From contig WPIO01000084.1 of assembly GCA_009760855.2 (NCBI GenBank), forward strand, positions 1,391,001 to 1,455,000: DNA of 64,000 bases. Reading direction: 5' to 3'. The position numbers and the translations under genes were made by a program. The DNA comes from Cristatella mucedo (Eukaryota; Bryozoa; Phylactolaemata; Cristatellidae). Below, piece after piece: positions 45,598 to 58,668 of this stretch. The notes under the pieces were generated by a model, which saw only the letters and a list, made by a program, of their open reading frames with translations, was not told the DNA's origin and ran no database searches. Each line of letters begins with the position of its first letter. Within the stretch, counting starts at the first letter, position 1.

Positions 45598-48500
45598 CAT
45601 ATATATATATATATATATTCACTTGTATAGCACCCTAAGAGAGCTTAATCTCTATTCAGGCGATTCACATATCCCTCGGGGCTCGAGCCCACGACCTCAG
45701 CCACAGACCTTGGTCGGAGCGAGCACATTAACAGTCCCTGTGCTTATTAAGTGACTCTCTCTGGCATAAGGAAGCATGTGACTTCGTCGGCTGGTTTGAA
45801 AAGGTTACACCCTTTTCTGCAGAAGGCTGTCCGGGCTGCCTGATAACAATCCAAAAGTTACAGCTATTTTAATCGGCTGGTTTGAAAAGTTTACACACTT
45901 GTCTGCAGAAGGCTGTCAGAGCTCTCATAATCCAAAGTTCCAGCTATTTTAACACTTAGGACACACCTAGTCCTTCTAGTCGGACAGTGTGCCAGAGTGT
46001 CTATGTATCGGCAGCTTGCATGAACCCTAGAGTGTGGGTGATGCATTGCATGTAACCATTGCAGTCCAGCATCTTGAGAGTCTATACAGCAAAGCACATC
46101 GCTTGCTCAGTGGCATAGAATTATCTCCCAGTAAAATTTGGCAAGTGTTATTACTTTAGACTTGGGTTGTAGAGGGCATGCAGTGCACTTTGGAAGACAG
46201 CACGATGTACAATTCTTTCCTTCTAGTACCTTGATATCACTTTTGTGGGAATTTAGTGCTTTATAATAAATATGACCTTAACCTCAGGTCTTGCCCCTGC
46301 ATCTTTCAAAGAGACAGTTGCTAGGTCACTCCTTAAGAATTCCATGCTAGACCAGCAACGTCTACACAGTCTCCACATTGCCGTTACTATCAAAGACACG
46401 GGTACGAGTAATAGCACCATCTAAACTCTTATTATTATCAAATTCAATTTCATTAATTGAGTTCGGTCAGGTTTTACAACTAATCACTACACGGAGTTAG
46501 CACTGCTGTTAGTGCATTCCAACCTTGTCAGGCTGGACCCGTCCGTAGCTCTTGAGACCACTGATCAGCACTAAGTCCTTCATGAGTGCCTGTCATTTCG
46601 CCTTGCCATGATGCTTATTCGTGCTAAAATAAAGGATGAAGTCTGGCCAACACTTCGGCCATCATAATAACTCATTTATCTGTGAATCGTGCCATCACAC
46701 TGCAGTTGCTTAGAAGACAATGAGGATTTTCGTGGATTTCTGCACCTGGTTCTGATTGAATGAAAAGGTTTAGAGACCTTAGAATCTTGCAGCAAATGAG
46801 CCACATTTCACAATCGGGCTGCCATGTTCTATGGTATTATTTTGTTCTTGTACCAAAGAAAAAGCGCTTTTGTATAATAATAAAAGTGTATATAATAATG
46901 ATAAGAGCATTCTTATATTGCAGCAAAAGAAAACTAATTCTCTTTCTAGGCACTGCGAATAGCCTGAAAAGGCAGCATGTCAACTGGGTAATAATAAAAT
47001 CAGGCTCGATTTGTAGAATTCATACGTAAGCAATGCACGATTCAAATAAACGAAACGTTTGCAATTAGGAACCGGCAGATTTTTAGCTTACCTTTTAATA
47101 TCAAGTTTGGGGATATTTTAATGTCAGGTGGCAGAGAGTCCCAAGCTTAAGGTCATACGAAGTGAATGCATGGTCTCCATAGGATTTGAGGTTGGTGAGA
47201 GGCACAGCTAAAAAGAAAAAGCGAGTCAGAGGTGCTTCTGCAAAGAGGGCTGGCGAGGAGTTAGTTGTTCTGATAAGTAAGTTTAGCAAAACAATGAAGG
47301 AACCTAGCAAAGCACTCGATACGATCTGGAAGTCTTTGCATGGCTGGATGAGTTGGTGCAGGTCAGGAGGCAATCAAGTGGTGGTCAAAGCAGCCAAATC
47401 TTGCTGTTGAGTTAGGAAAGAAAGAAAAGAAGAAATGTAAGCTAATTTAACAGCCTCATTTGTATAACTGCAGAAGAGCCTTAATGGCTATGACCACCGC
47501 TTACAGAAAGAAGACAGTAGAGGATCGCCCATTGCAGGACTCGAATCCACGACCTGGGTCGTGAAGAGCTTGCACCTTACCTCCTGGGTTATCACTGCCC
47601 CTGAGAACTGTAAGAAGTGAGTTTCAGAAGTGAAGGTGCGATTTCGTTAATTCGCTGACTAATTTGGAAATTCCAAGCACGTCCGAATTTTTGCCATATT
47701 GCTTGACTTAAAGTAGGTACACTTGACTGTGTAACTTGTGTGATCATTCAGGTTTTCTGCAAAATAGAATGCTCAGATTTCGTGCCAGGGCTTCAGGTTA
47801 GTGAGATGCTGGCCGAGCCCATTTAGAGGGCAAAGTTTTCCAGTTTCTGACTGACAATATGTTTGTGCAAAACTGTCAAGTTGATCTTGTCGTCATTCTG
47901 ATCAAGAAAGCTTGCTGCTATCCTAGTAGAAATTTAGGCAAGGGAAGCTGTAAACTAGTAGAGAGTCTGCCTTACAAGAAGACCTATGAAAGCTCTGAGT
48001 ACCAGCAAATCAGAGTGTCGCTTGCTAATAAATGAAAGCCAAGTTTGTGCTTGGCGATGACATATGCAAGAACTAGAGTATAGACTGTGAAAAAAGAGGG
48101 TCGCATACTTTAGCCCTGCAGTTGAGCCGTGTAAATACCGATATAAGGTAATGCCGACTAGGTTTGACTCAAGGATTAAATTCTCGCATGAAACGATTGG
48201 GGGTTTATGGGTTCGAGCCCTGTGGATTATGTTAGGTGCCTGAATAGAGGTTCTGTTTACTTGGGGCGTTATACATATACAATATTTTTAATTTAATTTA
48301 GCTGTGTAACTCCACAAAGCCAACAGGAATTATGGTTACACCTGAGAGTTTTCTATAGCCACACTAGAAGGCCAGTCAGCTTTGGGTGAAAACATCGATC
48401 CTTCCTAAGTGACACTTATGAATACCCAACACCTCCCTCCTAGTGCTGGTGTGGAGATGTCCTCCACCGTCAGCATTGGCACTGACGTCGATGAGTCAGC

Positions 48501-48757
48501 TGATGTCGATGAGTCAATTTGCTAGGGTGGCCGGGAGGTTTTACTTTTCTGGCACTGATATTGTGGCATCCTGTGCTAGTGAGAGCTATTCGTGAACATT
48601 CTAATTAGCTGTGCGATGGAAATAGACTGCCAAAACTGTGATTGAGGATGTCACCCTCATGCTTACCCTCCTCCCCCCCCAGACTATGCTGTCATCCTCA
48701 GAATCGGTTCGTCAATTTGATTTTCTGACACCTACCTTCGGCACACACACACATACG

Positions 48758-48804
<47 letters not shown>

Positions 48805-51800
48805 GTTTGCACGCGCGCACACACATGTGCACACACACACACACACGCACACGCACGTAGGAGCACAAGCACGTGATCTAACTGTGCACTGCTTGTCATG
48901 ACTTCTCAAGTGCCCTCTGTGCATTTCTGGTCACTGGTTAAGCTTCTGACTCTGACTTCTGAGCTTCTGGCTGTGTCAGTGATTGGATTTTCATGTGGTC
49001 GCTGGTTCTGGCTCTGCTTCCTGGTAACTCATTCGTGGAAACAGCTGTCTACTATGCAGCCCTGTACTTGGCATCTGTCGAAGTCTTGAAGTTAATTAGA
49101 GTCGGCCTTAATGCATCTAGCTGCAATTAATTAGCATGCAGATGCAGGCTCAGCTGGCTAGGGGAGTACCGGGTGACATGGCAGCTCCTGCCAAGCAGCC
49201 TCGAGCAGCCGGTTCTACTGTGCCAGTCAGCTAGGGAAGCCGCCGAGTGCCTGCAGCCCAGCCAGCGAATGCCTGCGGGCCAGCTGTCTGGCCTCCCTCC
49301 CCCCCCCCCCCCGTGCGCACATGCGTTCTCAGTTGGCCCGTGCAATTCGGTGTGCTGGTCTGGTTGGATTTTTTTGCACTTCCAGCAAGGAGAGCAAGAA
49401 GGTGCTGGCTGGCGCTGTCAGCTGTTGCTGGGCATTTAGGAAATGTCTCTTAAGTGCAAAGAGCATCCTGGCATTGCAGGCATTCCCTCGTCACAGAAGC
49501 CACTCCTCGTCATTGAATGCAGGCATGACCTTGTCAGGGGGAGAGGAGGGTATGAAGCTTGTGCTACGACTTATCCTCTCCCCTGGTAGTAGCTTGAATA
49601 CACTGTGCCTGCTCGCTTGGATCTGCCCCAAGGTGTAAAGGGGAGAAGGTTGTCAAATGAGCGTCGAAGTGAGCTAGTGCTGTGCCGACCGAATGAGGCA
49701 GTACAAGCGAGAGTGATAGTGATGGTGATAGATAGACAAGCCATGCAAGTGGCTGTGTGATGCTGCCGTGCACACGTGTGCAAAATGATGGGTGGCTGTC
49801 TAGGCAACGAATTTTTCGGACTGACCAGCTGTCAGCTGTCGCCTGGCTCAGTGCGGTTTGCACTGAGCTCGGTGCCCAGCCACCTGCCCAGCAGCTTAAT
49901 CGTGGTATACTCCAAGTGTCAAGCTCTTAATTTCGGTCTCACGTGGTTGCTGGAATAGTGCTCGACCACCAGCGATTCCGATGTTTGCTGCCCTTGAGGC
50001 AGACTGTTCATTGCCACTTGTAAGACTCTTGCCTGTGGTCCATTCGCTTGGATCAGCAGACGTTGTAGTGAATGAACGGAGCTCGTCCCCACCTCGCCCC
50101 TGTTCTGCATATCGTCGTCATGGCTGGATCTTAGAGCAGAGCACAGCTAACCCGGCACTGTGGTTCAGACGTTTACACAGCTTGTAAATGTCAAGTTCCT
50201 GGAAAGGGATTTAGTTATCTTAGGGCACTATGCAAATTTCAATAATATTATAAAAAATATAAATATCTTAATTACTATCATCATTATTATGAGCATGCAC
50301 ACTTGCTTGTGCTCTCTGTTTCAGTTTCGTCATGCGCTTCATCGAGCTGAACGGCATCCGCTGCTTGCTCAATTTCCTTGAGGGCATGGACTACGAGACT
50401 ACAAATAAGCCAATTCACACCTCTGTCATTGGCTGCCTGAAGGCACTCATGAACAATACGGTAAAGTTGCTCGGGTCGCAGATGGTAGTGTGCAAATCCC
50501 CTCTCCCCCAGGGAGATTCGAGTCACTGTTTTGTAGACCCGCGGACTCCTTGTATCCGTGTACCAAATCTGGTTCGTCGATCACGGGAAATAAGGCTGTG
50601 CATTTCATTCACATTTGCCGAGGAATTGCATTTTATGTCTGATTGTAGGAGCCAGCCCACCCTGGTCCCTGATAAGTAGCTATCTGCTTGCTTGAAGACT
50701 TTCTGAGGTTGTTTTTTAATTCAGGACTAAACGTGAAGGCTCTTTGTGCACTGCTGCTCGAGAAAACTCTTGAAGGAGGAAAGCATGATCAGGAGTAGAG
50801 ACAAATTAGCAGAAGTAGGTCGCTGAACAGTAGTTCACAACCTTTTAGCTCTTACAATCTTACAATACCGGATGCTGTAGACGTGGTTCTATGTACGTGC
50901 TTATGTGTTTAGATCTATCTTTTTCCAGAAGGAAGTCGTCGAGGAAGTGTGGGTGCTGTGCTGGAGTTTTCTACTGCATGCTCACAACTTGAGCTGCTTT
51001 CGGTGTGCATATGTTATTCAATGTAATTTAATATGATGTATCTATGTCTGTAACTCCAAAGCCACGAAGACTATGTGGGTATTATGCAGGAAAGTTTTGT
51101 GCAGTGCACTCACAGCCTAACTGCTGCATCAGTTTCAGCCTGTTCACGCCCTCAGGTCCTGTGTGGACAATAAATTAGCTGTCCCATTTCTCCGCTTAAA
51201 GACAGTTGGCGATAGAAGCTTTAGCTCTGCAGGTCCTAGACTGTGGAACTCGCTCCCAAAATTCTTACACAACGACATCTACTCTCCAACTGCCGACTAT
51301 GGCACATCTTTTTCAGCAGTCCTGAACTGCTACTTCTATGCTACTCGCTACCTCAACTGCTCTCCTAACTCTGCTATGCTTCCCACTTTCTCTTTGTTGC
51401 GTGAGACGAAGTCTGTTGGCTACCGAATGCGTACCGAAAGCCGCTTAGGCTGTGAGTGCGCTATACAAAACTCTCCTGCGTAACACCCACATGGTCTTTA
51501 TGACTTTGTGGAGTTACTGACGGAGATACATGCATACATACATACATACATACATACATAAATACATACATAAGCGGCTTCGGAACACATTTGGTAGCTA
51601 ACAGACTCCATCTCACGAAACAAAGACAAAGTGAGAAGTACAGCAGAGTCATAAGAGCAGTTGAGGTAGTGGGTAGCATGGAAGTAGCAGCTCAGTACTG
51701 CTGGAAAGGATATGCCATAGTCGGCAGCAGGAGATTAGTTGTCGTTTTGTAAGAATTGTGGAAATGCATTCCACAGTCTAGGGCCTGCAGACCAAAACTG

Positions 51801-54063
51801 TCACCAACGGTCTTTATGAGGAGGAATGGAACTGCTAGTTTATTGCCCATACAAGACTTGAGGGCACAAGGAGGCTGAAACTGGTGCAGCAGTTCAGCTA
51901 GGTATGAAGGAGCCAAGCCGTGGTGGGCTTTGAGGGTCAGTGTAAGAACTTTGCTCTGTATCTGTTGATCAACCGGCAGCCATCCAAGCTCTTTCAGCAG
52001 AGGAAACACGTGGTCAAACCTGTGCGATTTGTAAACTAGCCTTGCAGTCGTATTCATTGCCAGCTGCAGTGGGCTAGTGGCTTTTTTTGGCAGCACAGCG
52101 AAAAGGGAATTACAATAATTTAGCCGAGACAGAACTATAAAGCTATTTAGATTCTTCGCAAGCCACCGTGGAAGACGGTTCCTAATCTCGGATAGGGATC
52201 AAACGTTATTGGTAGCCGTGGAAGCAGTCTTCTTAACAAAGCTTTCCAAATTTAGGCAGCTGTCGAAGACGATACCTAAATTCCGAGCACGTGGTGATGG
52301 TCCGAGCACGTGGTGATGGTCACATGACAGCGTCACTAATTAGACGAGCAAAGCCTTCTTGTCCAGTCACATGCTTGGGGTGTCCTATGAGCAGCAGTTC
52401 GGTTGTATCGTCGTTATCCAACAGACTTCGTCTTTGAGAACATGATTAGCAAGGCCAAGTCGAGGATGTAAGTAGCATAGAAATAGCAATACAAAAAGGC
52501 TAGACACAATGTGCCTAAGGTGGCAGCAGGAAAGAATATGTAGTGCATGGGAATTGTGAGAGTGAGTTCCACAGCTCCAGGGCACTGTCATAGAGAAATG
52601 CTTCAGTCGCCAGCATTCTTTTAAGTTAAAGAATGTTGCAGCTGATTTGTTGACATGGGAGGGCCTGAAGGCAAGAAAAGGCTAAAACTGGTTCTATAGT
52701 TCAGCTGGTATGAAGGAGCCAAGCCGTGGCAGTACTCGTGGGTAGGAATTTTGCAGTGTCTCCATTGATCAACCGGCAGCCATCGCAGCTCCTTTAGCAA
52801 AGACGACTTATGACAGATTTAAATATCAATCTGGCGACCACATTCATCACCAGCTGCAGCGGGTTGATGGGTTTCTCGGCAGCCCTGCCGAAATGAATTA
52901 TAGTAGTCAAATCGTGACAGAACTCGGAGCTAATAAGATCTTTAGCCAGCCACTACGGTTGGTAGTCACTAGCCCAGAACGTAGGTCGAACACAATGACT
53001 AGCTGTGGAGGTATATCTTGTGGATAAAATTGTTCATCATCAAGCAGTCGTCAAAGAGGACTAAATTGCACACAGTCGATGATGGTTGCACTGCAACACT
53101 CAGGCGAACGAATGCAGCTATTTTAGCCCAACTTGTAGGGTAACATTTGTGTATACTTGCAAATAGTTATCTTTCTTACGCAACGACAACTACTCTCCAA
53201 CTGCCGACTATGGCACATGTTTTTCAGTGGTCCTGAACTGCTACTTCTATGCTACTCACTACCTCAACTGCTCTCCTGACTCTGCTATGCTTCCCACTTT
53301 CTCTTTGTTGCGTGAGACGAAGTCTGTTGGCTACCGAATGCGTACCGAAAGCCGCTTAGGCTGTGAGTGCGCTATACAAAACTCTCCTGCGTAACACCCA
53401 CATGGTCTTTATGACTTTGTGGAGTTACTGACGGAGATACATTACATTACATTTCTGTGTGCGCATGCGTGCTTTCGATCATGCGGGCTTGCGTGAGTGT
53501 GTATGGTCTCATCCAAAAACTAACTTCTATTAACTAGCCTTCTAGTAAAAAATCCTATTCCAACCAGTATTACTAAATTGTTCTTGCCTCGTGATAAGTT
53601 TCTATGGACTTCTCTGCACTCACCCTGTGTGATTCTGTGTTGCCTATGGTCCCGAAGATTCACGGAGCCGGGTTCCAGGTGTCAATCGGTCTTAGCCCAG
53701 GGGCATTGCGCTCGATCTTTTACGACCGGGGTCGTGGGTTAGAGTCCTGCAGTGGGCGATCCTTTATTGCCGATTGCAAGTGGTAGTGATAGCTGTCAAG
53801 GGTCTTCTGCTGCCATATAAATGAAGCTACCGAATTAGTTAAATTTTTGTATCGCACCTCAATGAAAACAAATGTACTGTTTTTGTGTAGCATTTTTCTG
53901 CCTGCTCATTACATGTAGGTGCCAAAGGGTGCTTGCAATGTGAACTAGCATTAACGACGTGGATGTGTAACCCTTCTCCGACGGTGCAATGTGAACTAGC
54001 ATTAACGACGTGGATGTGTAACCCTTCTCCGATGGTCTGCGACTTTTTAATGTCACGGATGCA

Positions 54064-54101
<38 letters not shown>

Positions 54102-57100
54102 CTTGTGTGTGTGTCTATGGCTGCATTCTCCCTCCTCCCGCCTCATCACTTGTGCAGGATGTTGAAGCAAAACATTAAGAGTTAGCGACGGCAGGGACGT
54201 AGGCTTGCCGTTCAGCAACTCTGTTTGGTTGACCGCTGCAGCAAGGACGAGCTCACGTCCTTGCCCATCCGCACGCCATCAACGTGATAGCTCAAAGCAT
54301 CGGCTGCGACAACATCCGCACCAAGACAGCTGTCGTGGAAATACTCGGTGCCATGTGTCTCGTGCCGGGTGGACACAAGAAAGTGCTGCAAGCGGCCATC
54401 CATTACCAAAAGCACGCCGGCGAGCGTGCACGCTTCCAGGTGAGTTCTCGACTTCGGCCGCCCTTTCCGCCGAAAGGCCAGTGCGCACAAATGTCGAAAA
54501 TTTCGGAGCCGCTTTTGTTATATATGCTCCGGTCTTAATTGTTCAGACCATTATAAACGACCTCGATCGGAGCACGGGGGCATTCAAGGATGATCTGAAT
54601 CTGAAGACGGTTATCATGTCATTCGTGAACGCAGTCCTCAAGTATGGTGCTGGCCAGGTTTGTAAATACTCGGCTCAGCGCACGCGCCGGTACTTACATA
54701 CATGTTGCGCACGCTTGCAGCTCTGGACCTTTGTCTACTTATGCTGCTGCTGCTGTTACTACTACACCTTCCAGGAGAGCCTCGAGTTTCGGATGCATTT
54801 ACGATACGAGTTCCTGATGCTCGGCCTACAACCAGTTCTCGAGAAGCTCAAGAAATACGAGAACGCCAATCTCGACCGGTGAGCCCCCTTCAAATGAAGA
54901 ATGTCCACTCTCTCCCCATTTCTAAGTGGCTCTGACGCCGATTGTCTGTGAAAGAAGAAAAGTTGCCAGGAAACTGTATCCTACACTTTTACTTCGGAAT
55001 GTGAGCCATCTAAAGGAGCCACCATAGATAGAGAGTGGTTAGTGCGGAAGAGAAGCCTGGCGAGTGAGTGTTGCGGACGTTTGAGCCGAAGCAAGTGAGC
55101 GAAGGGACCTACAAGTAAATGATGCTGCCTCGACGGCAGTGCGCTGCTTGATGCGGATTTGAGCATTTTCAAAAAGATTTCGAGAAATTGCAAGGAAGGA
55201 AGCAGTGCATAAAAAGTATTAGCCGATTCAGCAGCCTCATTAGTATAGTGGCAGAAGAGCCTTGACGGCTATCCCTACAGCTAGCTGTTGGCAATAAAGG
55301 ATCGCCTACTGCAGGATTCGAACCCGCGACCTCTGTCTAGAAGAGCGAGCACCTTACCTCCTGGGCTACCACGGCCCATATACTATGTAATTGCATTATG
55401 TAACCACTGCTGCTTGAACTCCTGTATTATTACTATTATTATTGGTAGTATTATTATTGTGCGTAATGTCCCAGCTAACCAGATTTGCTCCTTCTTTATT
55501 TGCATCTTCTGAGATTTTGCTCTACGCGATATGATCGTGAGCTGCACTCGAATCCAATGCTAGCTGCTACAGTGCAGTATATTGTTTTCAGGCATATCGA
55601 GTTTTTCGAGTTGGTCCGTACCGAGGATGAGCGCCAGTTTGCTGAGCGCCTCGAGATGGTAAGTCGTCGTTATTTTTACCTGAACATAGTGTGCCGTTCA
55701 GACGTCTTTGTTGGCTTTTGTATGTGCACTGTATAATGATTGATGCACCCGAAACTCGACAGTGGCAGCTTTTGTTTAAACAAAAAACCAGCATGTATAT
55801 TTAGGTGCGTGGCCAGCACTCAAAGGGGGATCTGGGCCACCTTTCTGGAGTAGGGGAGGGTGTCTACGGCCATTCAGACTCGAGAAGAGTGTGGGACATG
55901 TCGAATGTTCAGACTCGTTAGCCACTGTCAGCGTAGTGTCAGGGTAGTGAGCCGCTGGATGCTTCACAGTACAGTGATGCGCGCGCAAACTGCGCCGTGC
56001 CTTTCTTGCCACTGTCGAATTTCTCGCGGCCCCCGGCTCCCTCGCGAGCCCCCCACGACTGACTGTGCCAGCCTTGTTCGCACGCGCTCGGCCGCTGCAG
56101 CTTCACGTGGACACGAGGAGTGCCACCAGCATGTTCGAATTGCTGCGCAAGAAGCTCTGTCTGACCTCGAGCTACCACCACCTCGTCTCGCTTCTCCACC
56201 ATTTGCTGCTGCTTCCCAGTAAGTCACTGGCTTGCGCAACGCCGCCGAAAGCCGTGCCGGCGCCGGGATGGCATCCCGAGGTTCGCTCCGCGCGATTGAT
56301 AGATTCTTGGAAATGTGTGTACGCTCGGGATTAAAAAAAGATAATCCTGCTCGCCATATCTGTCAGTATTCGTGCTGGCCATGGGACAAGCCAGATCCCC
56401 AAAGCATCTGGTAACTCCGGCCAGCCGGGAGTTATCAAGGAGCATTCTTTTACGTGGGATTAGTCCTTCTTATAGCCTTGCTATACAATGAAGCTAAAAT
56501 CAGACCGTTTCTGCCGGAAGATTTTCAAAGTTAATGGCACCTTTTTGCATTCCCCAACATATGTAACGTCAACCTGCACCGCATTTCAGTCCACTGCTAT
56601 GTGGCCCGAAGATAACCTCTATGTCCACGTAGGCCTCCATTCATTCCGGGATCGAACGAGTGTAGCTGTGCAATTCCGAATGAGAAATTTTGCAGTGACT
56701 ATGTTAAAGGGGATGCTGACACTGCTGCACCAACAAAGCCATAGCAGTTGTGAGAGTGGACGAAATGGCTTTGGATTAGCGAATTCTCTGTTTCCTGTGC
56801 TATCAACAACTATACTGGGACTGGCTCGATGGCCTCTCGGGCAGCTGGATCGTGGTGGCTAAGCAAGACCTATGCGAGGGGTAACTGACTCATCTTTGGT
56901 ATCGGTAGTACCTCAGAATAGAACTGCCTCACTTCGAGACCTTGCACGGTCATCTAAAGACGTTACATGAATCGATATTGTTAAAGATAGGGTAAGAATG
57001 AGGCTTGTTAAGATTTACATCCTGTGGCTGGCTGCAAAACTGAAGTTTCTTGTCACCAGCCCTCAGAAAACAGAAGGCTCTCAGTGGACACTAGCCCTTG

Positions 57101-58611
57101 CCCACCCGACAGAAGTTGACCGAAATTTTGTTTATGGACTGACGATTACAAGTTCACAATATTTGGTAACGGAAAACGAAGCATATTGGTTAACCGATGG
57201 GACGACGAGGTGTACCGGCATGATCACCTTCAACCTACAGTAAAATTTGGTGTCAAGTCCTTGGTGACCTCGGGCTGCTTTGCTGCAAAAGGTGCTGGAG
57301 CTCTGCATCAAATCGAATGTATTGTGGACCAACACACGTTCATCTTCAGCATCTTTAGGTGATCAAGGAATTTGGATTGCAAGGCGAAAGCACTCTCCTT
57401 GGGGATCGTTATATTTGGCAGCTTGATGACCCTAAGCACACTGGCTACTCAAGAAAGCCCTTTTTTGATAAATCTGGTGTGGTGCTGATGCAGTAGCCCA
57501 GCCATTCGCCTGACCTGTTTACAGGCCGATATCAAGCAGTGGCTGAGGGGGGTTTAGCCTACATCAGTAGCCGACCCTTTCAGTAAAAAGCAGGCTCTGT
57601 AGAATGCCACAGCAGAAGAGACAGCACGAAAGCTTGTAGTGGCTCTGCCTGGATGGATAAGAGAGATCGGAGAATCGTGGTGGGCAACGTCATACTAAAC
57701 GCATACATACCTTGCATTCATACCAATGCATAAATCAAGAATACGTTGTAGCAGCTGGTAAAGGGCTGCCGAGTCTGTGGGGTACTATCAAAGATGGTAA
57801 TAGAACTGTCGGTGTGATTTCTCCTGCCTCGGACGTGCAGAGCGAAAGCTTTCACCAGCAGTTGCTAAATCGAGCAAAAGAGCCAAGTCCCTTTCGGTGG
57901 TATCTTAAGTAGCAGCTGAACACTGGAGCACAGCATCGCACGATATTTGTCTCCTTCGAGAACCATTGCTGTTCTGGCTCTCATGTTGACGTGTGCTGCT
58001 CAGTCAGTCGTGGTCGAGTGACCATAGCAGTGATGGATGCCGAATGGAGCAGCTTCTGCTGTTGCGTTTGCTCAGGCCTAGGGGTCCAGGATCGTTGCTT
58101 GACTTATGCATTCATCCTTGACCACCTGAGTCATCTTGCTAACGTTTGTTGGCTCTGCCGTGCCCACGTGACGATAAGCGCTAGCGCGCGCACGAGCAGA
58201 TCAGCGCTGCAGTGCCAGCAGCAGCTGTTCGTTTAATTCGAAGATCTCAGCAAAGCTGCCGCCCATTGGTCGCTTGTCGACCGGCTCATCCAGCAGATCG
58301 TTATACAGCAAAAAGATGGCAGCAATCCTGACATCGACGTGGCCGAAATTGACGTCAACAAGGTCATAAGGCAGTAAGTGAGAGGCTGTTTTAGGGTGCT
58401 ATGTGGTACCGTGGGATGACGCTGTCGGTCGTGCTTGGCATCCCTATCGTCTGCACTTGCCACTTCTTGTTCGTCTCACCCACTTTTTTGGGATTACTGT
58501 ATATGTCTCGGCTATTTTCTGGCATTTCCGTCAGGATGGTGATCGGCGAAGCTAGGCTCAGCACTTGCTGTTCTGCCGCTTGGAGGCGCCGGGCGTTGTG
58601 CGAGCTGGCTT

Positions 58612-58668
<57 letters not shown>

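Larger units (their letters stand above)
45484..50324. other. Formin intron 3, repeat-rich, 4.8 kb
   Basis: It holds a (TA)n tract, a type B SINE, an 86-bp duplication, a family 2 LINE fragment on each strand with a SINE inserted in one, an (AC)n tract, a C-run at 49297-49312 and a LINE tail before the next acceptor. No additional exon is needed: the protein matches the family without a gap. Confidence 0.75.
50461..54241. other. Formin intron 4, filled with LINE family 1 fragments
   Basis: Coding similarity continues without a gap from exon 4 (MNNT) to exon 5 (QGRAHVL), so no exon is missing. The 3.8 kb hold at least five family 1 fragments in both orientations, a type A SINE, a 51-bp duplication and a GT tract. 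50461-51015 is unassigned. Confidence 0.75.
54879..55591. other. Formin intron 7 with LINE and SINE pieces
   Basis: 713 nt. It contains an old family 2 fragment (about 54960-55195, minus strand), a type A SINE on the minus strand (55200-55385) and a short ATT-rich stretch near 55428-55460. Confidence 0.8.
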
